This document shows positions 26,703-37,001 of a stretch of 64,000 nucleotides of DNA, in pieces; positions within the stretch are counted from its first letter, which is position 1, and each line of letters begins with the position of its first letter. The DNA lies in assembly GCA_024275135.1 (NCBI GenBank), contig JAJRZS010000013.1:1-64000 (forward strand), given 5' to 3'. Both the position numbers and the translations under genes were made by a program. Under the pieces are notes generated by a model that did not search any database, was not told where the DNA came from, and worked only from the letters and a program-made list of their open reading frames with translations. The DNA is from Planctomycetota bacterium (GTDB taxonomy: Bacteria; Planctomycetota; UBA1135).

Positions 26703-26722
26703 AAAGTTGGTTAACCAACTTT
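26703..26722. promoter_or_regulatory. Perfect 20-bp palindrome in the divergent gap
   Basis: The half-site AAAGTTGGTT is followed directly by its exact reverse complement. It lies in the 234-bp gap between the divergent M36-like peptidase and lipoprotein genes. There is no loop beyond TTAA and no T tract, so a dimeric-regulator operator fits better than a terminator. The rest of the gap shows no gene. Confidence 0.45.
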
Positions 26723-26866
26723 CTGCCAAATCTATCCAGGAAAAACCAAGAAAACCCGGTGCTTGTCCCCAATTTGGAATATCCTTTAGGCGGAAACTGG
26801 CCTCTTTGCTCCATATGGGCCTTTCAGGTGTACAACAGCTGAAAATTGATTCCTTTCTCCTCAATC

Positions 26867-27724
26867 ATGCGACCTCCCCACAACTTCCCTGCCATCCCCC
26901 GCTGGGGCTTGGTGGCCATTCTGCTCGGTTCCATTGGCTGTGCCCATCCTGGGCCTGACGTCCTCAGCCTGAACGGGAATTTCGGCAACGGTGGAGGGGC
27001 CTCCACCTTGGTTTATTCGATGGACGATTTGACTGGCGATTGGGTCGGCCAGTTGGTGCCTGAGAATCTCGCTCGCCCCACCAGGAACTTTTATTTGCGG
27101 ATTGCCGATGGCGCAGTAAACGAAGCTGCGGATAGCTTGGGTAACCAATGGACCACTGTGGATTCCCAGCGCAGCTTGGAGTTCTCAGCCGATGGCGCCA
27201 TGGTGAGCTTATTAGAGTCCACCACCTACACCAACAACCTGGTCTTGCATGCACAAATGGATCCTTCAATGAGCGTGCTTAGTGGTACTTTCAGTCACGT
27301 TATCCCCAGCGGCGCACAGGTTGACGGGAGTTTTAGTTTGGTGCGCAGTACTGGCCCCGGACATTTTTCCCAAGCCTTGCTTGCAAATGTTTGGGATGGG
27401 TACGGCGCCAATGAATTGGGTAAGAAACGCAACTTCACCCTCACTTTGGATAGTGCTGGTGTGGTGCTTAGCGGCGAAATCACCCACCCTGTAACCCAGG
27501 CTCTGGTGCACAGTTACTCCGCAGCTGCTGGTACTTTCGTCTTTAGCGACGACGCCATTGGGCGGCTCGATAATGTGGTGCTCCAGGGCGATGACGGGTC
27601 TACCGCCACCTTTAGTTATCTTCTGGTCGACGAACAGGGAACCTTGCTAGGGGGGCCAGGATTCGACACTTTAATGGGGAGTGGTGTCATTGAGATGAAA
27701 CGCCCTGCCGCCGGCCCGCAATAG
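26867..27724 (+). CDS. Lipoprotein of unknown function
   Basis: A 285-residue protein with a lipoprotein signal (LLGSIGC, Cys25). The mature part has a glycine-rich linker (NFGNGGGAS), then repeated beta-strand segments built around DLTGDWVGQLV, VLSGTFSH, FTLTLDSAGVVLSGEI and TATFSYLLVD. This pattern resembles lipocalin-like or beta-barrel secreted proteins with two similar halves. I do not recognise a named family. The ATG at 26867 was chosen because it places the lipobox correctly; the frame opens at 26846. It is divergent from the secreted peptidase across a palindrome-bearing gap. Confidence 0.65.
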   Translation: MRPPHNFPAIPRWGLVAILLGSIGCAHPGPDVLSLNGNFGNGGGASTLVYSMDDLTGDWVGQLVPENLARPTRNFYLRIADGAVNEAADSLGNQWTTVDSQRSLEFSADGAMVSLLESTTYTNNLVLHAQMDPSMSVLSGTFSHVIPSGAQVDGSFSLVRSTGPGHFSQALLANVWDGYGANELGKKRNFTLTLDSAGVVLSGEITHPVTQALVHSYSAAAGTFVFSDDAIGRLDNVVLQGDDGSTATFSYLLVDEQGTLLGGPGFDTLMGSGVIEMKRPAAGPQ

Positions 27725-27728
27725 CCAT

Positions 27729-27734
27729 TAAACT
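27729..27734 (+). promoter_or_regulatory. Candidate -10 (TAAACT) for the HAD hydrolase
   Basis: TAAACT ends 9 nt before the ATG at 27744. Confidence 0.3.
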
Positions 27735-27743
27735 GAACGGCTC

Positions 27744-28643
27744 ATGGCGAGCCCCATTACCTTCCTTAGCGATTTCGATGGTGTTTGGACCAATCCCTGG
27801 CGCGAGCTGCAGGAAGTTCATCGCACTGTTCAGCGTGAGTTGCAGCGCCTAAGTGGGTGGTCGAGCTCGCGAGTCGAAGCGAGCTATGCCTCATTTCGGC
27901 AAGCGGTTTTGGCCAATCCGGAGGGGCATGGCTGGCATCTTGATGGCAGTTTTAGCTCCTATGTGGATGAGGATTATTTTGCCGTCCCCACCTCGGTTGG
28001 CCAGTACATCGAAAGAGCGCCTTGTGAAGAAAGCAGCGCGTTAAAACAAGCTGTGCTGCAGGAATATCCAACGGTGCTGGGCTTTTTAGACGAGTGCTAT
28101 CACAATACTTGCGCACGCTTTCGACAACAGGTGGAGCATGATTTGGTCGATGGTGCGGCCGAGGTGTTAACTCAATTGCTGGAGCAAAATGTACAAGTGG
28201 TATTCGCCACCAATGCACCCGCAGAAAAGGTGGTGGATTGGTTTGCACCACTTGGCTTTGTGGTGAAGGACGCGCAATCGACAGCCCCCGGCTCCCACCC
28301 TCTACGTGTTTATGGCCGTGCCGGAAAGCAGTTTCTAGGGGCAAGCGGGGAGCAGCTCGATTTTGGTGGACGTATGGTGCATATCGATCGTCCCCAATAC
28401 CGAGCTATTTTAGAGCGCGAAGCCCCCGACCTTGTGGTCGGCGACGTTCTATCCCTAGATTTAGCCCTTCCGGTTGCTATGCGCCTCGCCAACCATCCAG
28501 CTGCGCCTTGTGCTTTGGGGGTTATGGAGCTCGAACATACGCCGCAATGGGTGCGCGACTCTGTGGATGCTTCCAGGATCGATTATCTGCTTCCGCATGT
28601 GTCTGCGGTTGCAGCCATCATTGAGGATATTCGCGAATCGTAG
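27744..28643 (+). CDS. HAD-superfamily hydrolase
   Basis: A 299-residue cytoplasmic protein with haloacid-dehalogenase motifs. Motif I is SDFDGVWTN, with nucleophile Asp10 and acid Asp12. A helical cap follows (about 15-130), then motif II FATNAP (Thr) and motif IV VVGDVLSLD with the metal-binding Asp residues. Most such enzymes are phosphatases; the substrate is unknown. The long cap insertion makes it unlike the small sugar-phosphatase types. The 3' end overlaps the convergent MetH/MetF-type gene by 26 nt. Confidence 0.8.
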   Translation: MASPITFLSDFDGVWTNPWRELQEVHRTVQRELQRLSGWSSSRVEASYASFRQAVLANPEGHGWHLDGSFSSYVDEDYFAVPTSVGQYIERAPCEESSALKQAVLQEYPTVLGFLDECYHNTCARFRQQVEHDLVDGAAEVLTQLLEQNVQVVFATNAPAEKVVDWFAPLGFVVKDAQSTAPGSHPLRVYGRAGKQFLGASGEQLDFGGRMVHIDRPQYRAILEREAPDLVVGDVLSLDLALPVAMRLANHPAAPCALGVMELEHTPQWVRDSVDASRIDYLLPHVSAVAAIIEDIRES

Positions 28644-30489
28644 CGACGACGGCGAGGGTGGCTTCGGTTTTGTTGAAAGGGGCCGCCACTTGGAAACCGG
28701 CGACTTTTCCCAGCAGGTCTTGCACGGTTTCGCAGGCAATCGCCACGCCCTCTTCCGCACCGCGGTGATTTTCTTCGGCATGTTTCATGCGGGCGAGGAT
28801 GTGGTCGGGTACAAACACTCCGGGCACTTCCGAATGTAAAAATTCCGCATTGCGCAAACTGCGCAGGGGCCAAATGCCGGCGAGGATGGGAGGTTTCTCA
28901 GCGGGAAGTTGATCGAGGAATTGCAGCAGAGTTTGGGCGTCAAAGACGGGTTGAGTCATAAAAAAATCAACACCAGCCTCCATTTTCCAATGCGCACGGT
29001 CCAGTTCGCGCTTCAGGTCGAGGGCTGTGTGGTTCAATGCGGCACCACAGCAAAAGGAAGTTTTGTGGCCAAGGGGGTTCCCGCCTAAATCCAGCCCTTG
29101 GTTGAGATTATGCACCATGTTGCATAATCCAATGGCATCTACATCGAACACAGCTGTGAGGTTCGGGTAATCCCCTTGGTAGGGAGGGTCGCCGGTGATG
29201 GCTAATAAATTATGCAAGCCAAGGGCGGCAGCACCCAATAAGTCGGATTGCATGCCTAAGAGATTGCGGTCGCGGCAGCAGAAATGCAGCAAGGGTTCGA
29301 TATTGGTTTCTCTTGAGAGAATGGCGGCCGCGGAAATGTTGGAGAGGCGAGCGGAAGCACGAGGGCCATCGGGTAAATTGATAGCATCGACCCCATGGCG
29401 ATCGAGATTGCGCGCGGAAGCCAGCATTTGCTCCATATTGGGAGTGCGCGGGGGCACGAGTTCTACCGAAATCACGGTTTCCCGACGAGCTAAGCGGGCG
29501 GCAAACCGCGACCGCTGCTCCAAGGGGAGTGCGGGTTGGGCTTGGGCTTGTTGGGCTGGAGATTTTGGAGGCGAAGTTGTGACTGGCCGAAGCTGTGCGG
29601 TGCCGACCCGAGCAGCTTGCGAGAGAGCCCGGATGTGGTCGGGAGTGGTTCCGCAGCAGCCGCCAACAATGCTCCCGCCCATTTGCAAAAACCTTCGCCC
29701 AAAACGAGCAAAATAATCGGGATCGTTTTCATAAAAAACCCGACCATCAATTTCTCTCGGCATACCGGCATTGGGCTTGGCTGCGATCGGAACCTGCAGA
29801 GCCCGACTCATGGTGGCGACGACGGCATCGAGAACCACCCTGGGCCCACTGCTGCAGTTAAAGCCAACTGCGGATGCGCCCGCTTGAGCCGCGCGGAAAG
29901 CACTTTCTACTGCCGAGGTGCCATGCGAAGTTCTTCCCTGTTCGCCCAAGGTGAGGAAGGCCAGGATGGGAAGTTTTGAGATGGAGGAAACGCCTTGCAG
30001 CGCACATTCCAGTTCAAGAATGTTGTCAAAGGTCTCTAATGCAAAACCATCGACAAAAGGCGCAAGATGTTGGGCCGCTTCAGCAAAAGCTGCCGCCGCT
30101 TCTGCTTTGGCAAGGCGGCCTAGCGGTTCCAGTTCAACACCCAAAGGGCCAAGGGAGCCTAAAACAAACGCCTGGCCACCAGCGCATTTTTGGGCAATTT
30201 CTCCGGCGGCTTGCAAAATTTCTGGAAGTTGCTCGGCTCGCTGGTGCTTGCTTAACCGATAGCGATTGGCACCAAAGGAGTTGGTGAGGATGGCATCACT
30301 GCCGGCTTCTAAAAAGGATTGATGGATTTCCTGAACCCACTGTGGGTGCTCCAGATTGGCACTTTCAAAGCTTTGATGAAAGGGAATGCCCCGTTGATAA
30401 AGCTGGGTGCCCATAGCCCCATCCAAAACTAGGACTTGTTGTTGTAGGGCGTCTTGGAAGGGCGGTTTGGTTTGCGAGGAAGATTTCAC
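28618..30489 (-). CDS. Bifunctional homocysteine S-methyltransferase / 5,10-methylenetetrahydrofolate reductase
   Basis: A 623-residue fusion like Bacillus YitJ. Residues about 1-290 form a homocysteine methyltransferase barrel: VLDGAMGTQL start, zinc Cys in GFNCSSGP and GGCCGTTPDH. Residues about 330-610 form a MetF barrel: SVELVPPRT, LLAITGDPPYQGDYP, KMEAGVDFFMTQPVFD. Together they would reduce methylene-THF and methylate homocysteine to methionine. The frame extends upstream to 30579, and an ATG at 30555 is possible. I prefer GTG 30489 because the family N-terminus begins about 20 residues before DGAMG and a TAGAAT lies just upstream, leaving space for the divergent promoter. Confidence 0.88.
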   Translation of the reverse strand: MKSSSQTKPPFQDALQQQVLVLDGAMGTQLYQRGIPFHQSFESANLEHPQWVQEIHQSFLEAGSDAILTNSFGANRYRLSKHQRAEQLPEILQAAGEIAQKCAGGQAFVLGSLGPLGVELEPLGRLAKAEAAAAFAEAAQHLAPFVDGFALETFDNILELECALQGVSSISKLPILAFLTLGEQGRTSHGTSAVESAFRAAQAGASAVGFNCSSGPRVVLDAVVATMSRALQVPIAAKPNAGMPREIDGRVFYENDPDYFARFGRRFLQMGGSIVGGCCGTTPDHIRALSQAARVGTAQLRPVTTSPPKSPAQQAQAQPALPLEQRSRFAARLARRETVISVELVPPRTPNMEQMLASARNLDRHGVDAINLPDGPRASARLSNISAAAILSRETNIEPLLHFCCRDRNLLGMQSDLLGAAALGLHNLLAITGDPPYQGDYPNLTAVFDVDAIGLCNMVHNLNQGLDLGGNPLGHKTSFCCGAALNHTALDLKRELDRAHWKMEAGVDFFMTQPVFDAQTLLQFLDQLPAEKPPILAGIWPLRSLRNAEFLHSEVPGVFVPDHILARMKHAEENHRGAEEGVAIACETVQDLLGKVAGFQVAAPFNKTEATLAVVATIREYPQ

Positions 30490-30505
30490 AGCGTCGTTCT
30501 TGGGG

Positions 30506-30511
30506 ATTCTA
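30506..30511 (-). promoter_or_regulatory. Candidate -10 (TAGAAT) for the MetH/MetF-type gene
   Basis: TAGAAT on the minus strand ends 16 nt before GTG 30489. If used, the ATG at 30555 cannot be the start. Confidence 0.3.
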
Positions 30512-30540
30512 GCAATTCGGCCCCTGGCTTGCGTGTTCGC

Positions 30541-30546
30541 TACTAT
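30541..30546 (+). promoter_or_regulatory. Candidate -10 (TACTAT) for the symporter pair
   Basis: TACTAT ends 7 nt before the ATG at 30554. The alternative ATG at 30545 lies inside this hexamer, favouring 30554 as start. Confidence 0.4.
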
Positions 30547-30553
30547 GGAGCCC

Positions 30554-30772
30554 ATGGATGGAATGCCCTTTGACCGCACCTGGCTTCCCTACCTTTATCT
30601 ATACGGAGTGGGGGGGCTCTTCTTCCTCGCTGGATTGATTGTGGTGCTGAAATGTGGCGCCCTCAACCTGCAGAGGCCTCGCCATCGACGCTGGGCTAAG
30701 GTTTTGATTCTTGGTTTTTGTTGGTATGCCAGCATCCATGCTGTCGGTATTTTGGCCGCAACCTACCTCTAA
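30554..30772 (+). CDS. Small two-helix membrane protein, probable symporter accessory
   Basis: A 72-residue protein with two hydrophobic helices (about 11-31, YLYLYGVGGLFFLAGLIVVL, and 50-68, LILGFCWYASIHAVGILAA) joined by a basic loop (RPRHRRW), so a hairpin with the loop in the cytoplasm. Its stop shares a base with the start of the sodium:solute symporter (TAATG), implying coupled synthesis. Small companion subunits of solute symporters are known in bacteria; membership is inferred from size, topology and position. A start at 30545 would add three residues. Confidence 0.65.
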   Translation: MDGMPFDRTWLPYLYLYGVGGLFFLAGLIVVLKCGALNLQRPRHRRWAKVLILGFCWYASIHAVGILAATYL

Positions 30773-32700
30773 TGGTCATATCCCTCCTTGTTCGTGCTTC
30801 TAGCCTGCAAAGTGGGCAGGATGCAGCTGCGGCAGCCGGAGAGTCCCCAGTATTTTGGAGCATCTTGCTCGGGTATTTTGTCCTTGTGCTTGGCTTTGGT
30901 TCCTATTTTGCCAAGTTTAATCGCAGCACCTCCGATTTTTTCTTTGGCGGCCGACGCTTTGCTTGGTGGCTGATTGCAATGTCCATCGTGGCTACTGGTG
31001 TTGGGAGCCACAGCTTCGTCAAATATAGTGGCAAAAGCTTTGAGCATGGGTTCTCAGGGACAATGGCCTATATGAACGACTGGTTTTTGATGCCTGTCTT
31101 TTTGTTTGGCTGGTTGCCAATCGTTTATTACTTACGGATTCGCTCCATCCCAGAATATTTCGAACGTCGCTTTCACTCCAGCGTACGAGTTCTAGCCACC
31201 CTGGTACAGCTGCTTTACATGATTGGGTATGTGGGCATTGGTTTTTTAACCATGGCGCGAACTTTGGAACCCATTGTTGTCCCCAGTTTAGGTTGGGGGC
31301 TGATGGACATCATTTGGGTGGTTGCCATCGTAGCCGGGATTTACATTACCTTTGGTGGTCAGACAGCCGTGATTTTCACCGATTTGCTGCAAGGTTTTTT
31401 GTTGCTGTTTGCAGGCTTGCTGCTGTTTTTCCTTGGCATTCACTGGTTCGGCGGGTGGCAGCAATTTTGGTAAGCTTTGCCAGCGGAATTCAAACTGCCT
31501 CTTGCCAATTTCAATGACGATCCGAGTTTCAATTTTATTGGTGTTTTCTGGCAGGATGCAGTGGCTGGCTCCATTGCTTTCTTGTTCATGAGCCAGGCTC
31601 TCATCATGCGGTTTCTTGCTTGTCGCTCGGTGGAGGAAGGCCGAAAAGCTGCCGCATTTAATGTGTTGCTGGTGTTGCCCATTGCCGCTGTTGCGGTTTG
31701 CTGCGCAGGTTGGATTGGTCGGGGCATGGTCACTGTGCAGCCTGGAGTGCTTCCAGCCGATGTGCAAGCCGACAATGTTTTTGTTTTGGTTGTGGAGGTT
31801 CTTTCGACGACGGCTGGGTTTGGTTTTTTTGTCGCTGCGGTGACAGCAGCCTTAATGAGTTCCGTCGACACCTATATCAATGCTTCGGCAGCGATTGCGA
31901 TCCATGATATTTACCGACCTATGGCGCAGAAGCTTGGATTGCAAAAGCCAGAATCTCATTATCTGAAAATGGCCCGGATTTTTTCTGTGGTGGCCACCTT
32001 GCTTGGGGTTTTGGCGGCTTGGATGTTTTCTCTTTTTCAAGACTTGTACTCGGCCCATGCCTTTTTTCAAAGCACCATCACTCCACCCTTGGTTGCTTGT
32101 ATCTTTTTGGGCATCCTGTGGCCACGATTCAACACCCAAGGTGCGATTGCCACTTTCGTGGGTGGTATCCTATTCATTGTCTTGGGACGAATTTATCCCT
32201 ATCAATTGATTGCCCCATTTGCTCAAGGCATTCCAGCATCCTCCGCGGGGAATGCCCCTTACACTTACATCGGGGCTCTCTACAATCTCATAGCCTGTTT
32301 TGGCGTTGGCATCTTGGTTTGCTGGTTAAGCAACAAAAATCGCCAAGACACTTCAGGTTTAACCATTTGGTCGCTGGCCAAGGCTCGGCAAACGTTTAAG
32401 GGAAGCGTTCCCAACGATCGTCCAGGTTCGGTGCTGAAGAAAATGCCATGGCAAATCAATGCCAATTTGCCAACGGGTTATGTCCAAGTTTCTCCTCAGC
32501 AAATGGATTTATTGGCAGCTGAGAACCACGATTTGGTTTATGTGCGGGACAACCGTACCTGGTTGGGTGGTTTGCGCAGCGCACATGCGCGGGTTCTTGT
32601 CGGCGATGTCCGTCTCGACAAAATCCAAGTGAGCGCAGACATTGCCGCCCAGGCCCATCTCTTGCCTCAACGCCCGCTTTGTGTGGAAAAGGAGTTTTAA
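30772..32700 (+). pseudogene. Sodium:solute symporter interrupted by an in-frame TAA
   Basis: A 643-codon frame for a solute:sodium symporter with about 13 helices and a C-terminal soluble tail of about 120 residues. The early RSTSDFFFGGRRFAWW and the core ALMSSVDTYINASAAIAIHDIY motifs are family-typical. Codon 234 (31471-31473) is TAA between FGGWQQFW and ALPAEFKL, where the same frame resumes at once without shift. The conserved helices lie on both sides, so either this is a nonsense-mutated gene, an assembly or strain artefact, or the codon is read through. A TTG at 31477 could restart the second half. The gene is coupled to the small membrane protein upstream. Confidence 0.75.
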
Positions 32701-32701
32701 C

Positions 32702-33634
32702 CTATTCCAAATGGCGATCCCAATCCTCGGGTAAATCTAAACCCAAGTCGTAGGTGTGTTCGGCAGTGGGAAAGTTGCCTTGTTGGATATCTGCAACCAG
32801 GTCTTTGAGCGCTTTGCGCATGATGTCGGCGACATTGGCATAGCGTTTCACAAACTTTGGTGCTGGTCCCATGGTGAGTCCAACCACATCGTGAAAGACT
32901 AAAATCTGGCCATCGCAAGCATCGCCGGCGCCGATGCCAATGGTGGGAATCCGCAAGCGCTCAGTAATGCGTTGGGCTACCGCGGCTGGTACTCCCTCCA
33001 ACACCACAGCAAAGGCGCCGGCTTCTTGCAAGGCGAGGGCATCATCCAATAGGCGGCAAGCACTTTCCAAAGTACGCCCTTGAATGCGATAGCCACCACG
33101 ACTATTTACCGACTGCGGTAGCAAACCAATATGGCCCATGACAGGGATGTCGGCTTCGACCAGAGCCTGCACGAGGTGGGCGCGAGAAGCTCCACCTTCC
33201 AGCTTGACGGCTTGGGCACCGCCTTCGCGCACCAAGCGCAGAGCATTGGCCAGGGTTTCTTCGACGCAAACATGGTAGGTGCCAAAGGGCATGTCGGCGA
33301 CCACCAAGGGTCGGTCAACGGCACGTTTGACTGCGCGGGTGGCGCTGATGATTTGGTCGAGAGAGATCTTTAAGGTGCTGGCATGGCCAAGCACAACATT
33401 GGCCATGGAGTCGCCGACCAAGATCAAATCGAAGCCGGCCTCGTCGACCAAACGTGCGGTAGGCCAATCATAGGCCGTTAAGCAGAGAATGGCTTGCCCG
33501 GAGCCTTTGCGCGCCAAGATAGAGGGCGCGGTGACCTTGGAAGGCACCTGTTTTTCTCCAGCAATGGGAGCAGGGGGACTGCTCGCTGGGGATTCTGTTG
33601 AGCCATAAACCGGGCGATCTTTGCTGTCTGCCAT
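32702..33634 (-). CDS. panB: 3-methyl-2-oxobutanoate hydroxymethyltransferase
   Basis: A 310-residue enzyme of pantothenate (CoA) synthesis that makes ketopantoate from alpha-ketoisovalerate and methylene-THF. Family signatures are LTAYDWPTARLVDEAG, LVGDSMANVVLGH (metal Asp), ADMPFGTYH, KLEGG, MGHIGLLPQ, EGVPAAVA and GIGAGDACDGQILVFHD. It carries an N-terminal extension of about 33 residues over the usual 265-280. Unlike many genes here it has a clear Shine-Dalgarno, AGGAGG, 6 nt before the ATG. Its stop lies 1 nt from the end of the broken symporter. Confidence 0.96.
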   Translation of the reverse strand: MADSKDRPVYGSTESPASSPPAPIAGEKQVPSKVTAPSILARKGSGQAILCLTAYDWPTARLVDEAGFDLILVGDSMANVVLGHASTLKISLDQIISATRAVKRAVDRPLVVADMPFGTYHVCVEETLANALRLVREGGAQAVKLEGGASRAHLVQALVEADIPVMGHIGLLPQSVNSRGGYRIQGRTLESACRLLDDALALQEAGAFAVVLEGVPAAVAQRITERLRIPTIGIGAGDACDGQILVFHDVVGLTMGPAPKFVKRYANVADIMRKALKDLVADIQQGNFPTAEHTYDLGLDLPEDWDRHLE

Positions 33635-33759
33635 GGTGGGCCTCCTGTGGCCAGGCCTGGCATTGTATCCCTGCCGCCGTCGCCTGCTTGTGACTCATGA
33701 GGTGGGCTAAGCTTGGATTTTGTTTTGCGGTGGCGTTAGGCTTTAGAGGGTAGGAGGCC

Positions 33760-35102
<1,343 letters not shown>

Positions 35103-35106
<4 letters not shown>

Positions 35107-36482
35107 TCGATTGGCAGAAATTGTGCGAAGACTTCTGTGGAATCCAGCGTGGCTCCCGGTGGGCAAAGATGTGCGGGACCAATCCAGACCGGGCCCAAGG
35201 CTGGGGAAGAAGGTGGTCGTCCGTGGGAACCGCGAACCAGGCTGGTGTCGAGGGGGACTACATCCATGCACATGCGCATGCCCATTTTCTTTTTCAATAA
35301 ACGCCAGGCAATCCGTGCTTTGAGCAGTGGTTTTTGGGGGTCGAGGAATAGCTCGAGCGGGTCGTATCCGGGCTTGCGGTGGATATCGACGGTGCGCGCA
35401 AAATCGGGTTCAGTCTCGTTCTCTGCCCAATAAGGATAGGCAAACCAGAACCCTGCCTTGGCCAGCAACACCAGTTCTCCGCTACGTGGGTGATGAAGGG
35501 GGTGGTTAGCATCTTTTGCTGGCTCCAAGATTTGCTCTACTCCATCCATGCTCTCGCATAACTTGCGTACTTCGGGAATGTCATCCCGCTTAGAAATATA
35601 CACATGTGCCAGTTGATGATCGCAAACGGCGAAAGCACGCGAGTTGCCAGGATCGAGTAAGGAACCATTGACGGCTGGATGGATAGCGAGCAGCCCTTCT
35701 TGGCGGAAGGTGCGGTTAGGGAATACAGCATGCTGGACGGATTCAATGCCGTATTCGCTCAAAGCAACTAGGTGGTAGCCAAGTTCTTCCGCGCAGGCTA
35801 ATAGCCGGGCGAATTCCTGGTCGAGCTCAGCGGCGGCGCGAGCGGCTTGCGGACTGTTGGGGCCAAAGCGCTGAAAGTCGTAATCCAAGTGCGGCAAATA
35901 ACTCAGTGCCAATCCAGGTTGATGTTGACGCAGGATGCGGATGGTCGCTTCGGCAATCCACCGCGTGCTCGCAATCCCCGCACCCGGCCCCCAAAATTGA
36001 AATAGTGGAAAGTCGCCCAAAGTTCGACGCAAATCATCCCGTAAAGATGGTGGGTAGCTGTGAATGTCGGGGCCTTTGGAGCCATCAGCAAAATAGGTGG
36101 GGCGGGGAGTGACGCATAAGTCTGCAAAACCGGGGAGATTCCACCACCAAAAAATCTGCGCAGTTTTGGATTGCGGATATTGTTGGCGCCAACGGTCGAA
36201 GATGGAAGGCTGTTGAGGCGAACGAATAAGGTGGCTAGATTGCCGCCACAGCCAAACCTCGGCAAGGTCGCGGAAATACCAACCGTTGGCAACGGCGCCA
36301 TGGACGGAGGGGGGGGCGCCAAGCAACATGTTGGCTTGGGCAGTGCAAGTGACGGCAGGAAGAGCTGGTTGAATGGAACGCTGCTCATGTTGTTGGGCAT
36401 AGGCAGCCAGCTTGGGCATATGCCCACATTGCAGGAGGTCGGGAGAAATTCCCACTAAATTGAGGACGAGGATGCGTTTCAT
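35103..36482 (-). CDS. Type I phosphodiesterase / nucleotide pyrophosphatase family protein
   Basis: A 459-residue protein of the alkaline-phosphatase superfamily (NPP/PDE type). The N-terminus has LVLNLVGISPDLL for the first metal site. PALPAVTCTAQANMLLG carries the likely nucleophile Thr, as in the NPP consensus. YLPHLDYDFQRFGP, SEYGIESV and a late DIHRKPGYDPLELF give the remaining Asp/His ligands. No signal peptide is visible, so it may act in the cytoplasm. The substrate is unknown; relatives cleave nucleotide or lipid phosphodiesters. The start is the ATG at 36482 with TATTCT 9 nt upstream; the longer frame to 36527 would overlap the divergent promoter region. Confidence 0.82.
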
Positions 36483-36491
36483 CCGCGTCCA

Positions 36492-36497
36492 AGAATA
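36492..36497 (-). promoter_or_regulatory. Candidate -10 (TATTCT) for the phosphodiesterase-family gene
   Basis: TATTCT on the minus strand ends 9 nt before the ATG at 36482. It lies in the 48-bp divergent gap; TAGACT at 36511-36516 on the plus strand may serve the neighbour. Confidence 0.35.
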
Positions 36498-36530
36498 ACA
36501 GGGCCGAGCGTAGACTCGGTAGCACACACC

Positions 36531-37001
36531 ATGAGAATCCTCCCCACCTTGCTTCTTCTTTTGCTTGGCGTTTTATGTGGCGCCCAGTTTTCCTCAGGTT
36601 TGGCTCAGGATCTGCAGCTTGCACCGCAGCATCTGCCCACGCCAGTCTTGCGCACCCCCTATTGGAATAGCATCAATGTGAAAGATGCAGTTGCCACCAT
36701 GCTCTTGGAAGTGCCCAAGGGCAAGCGTTTTGTGCTCACCGACCTCTGGTTTTTGTCGCGTGAGGATTCCGTTGCGCCAAAATCCCCGGATGACCGCATT
36801 TGGCTGGAGACGCAACAGGGGAGTACTCGCCGAGTTGTGTTCGACTCTCCTTTAGCCGAGTTGCCTTATCCTTTGCGGTGGCAGACAGGTGTGGTTTTTC
36901 AACCTGGAGAAGAAATGTGGATTCAGTACCGAAGTGCTAAAAAAACCGATTTACGCCGCAGGATTCACTTCAGTGGATATTTCGAAAATATTTCTGACTG
37001 A
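36531..37001 (+). CDS. Exported protein of unknown function
   Basis: A 156-residue protein with a clear signal peptide (LLLLLLGVLCG, probable cleavage near SGLAQ). The mature part is mostly beta strand: PYWNSINVKDAVATMLLEVP, KRFVLTDLWFL, IWLETQQGS, VVFQPGEEMWIQYR, IHFSGYFENI. This looks like a small beta-sandwich. I recognise no family and no catalytic motif. It is divergent from the phosphodiesterase-family gene and overlaps the end of the convergent GGDEF-EAL gene by 37 nt. Confidence 0.6.
   Translation: MRILPTLLLLLLGVLCGAQFSSGLAQDLQLAPQHLPTPVLRTPYWNSINVKDAVATMLLEVPKGKRFVLTDLWFLSREDSVAPKSPDDRIWLETQQGSTRRVVFDSPLAELPYPLRWQTGVVFQPGEEMWIQYRSAKKTDLRRRIHFSGYFENISD

Noticed and set aside
26633..26866. 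Hidden RNA gene in the largest intergenic gap
   Set aside because: Apart from the palindrome I see no cloverleaf, extended stem or T-tract terminator in this 234-bp stretch.
30553..30556. Divergent genes sharing an overlapping start (CATG)
   Set aside because: A GTG at 30489 with an upstream TAGAAT gives the MetH/MetF-type gene a better start and leaves normal room for both promoters.
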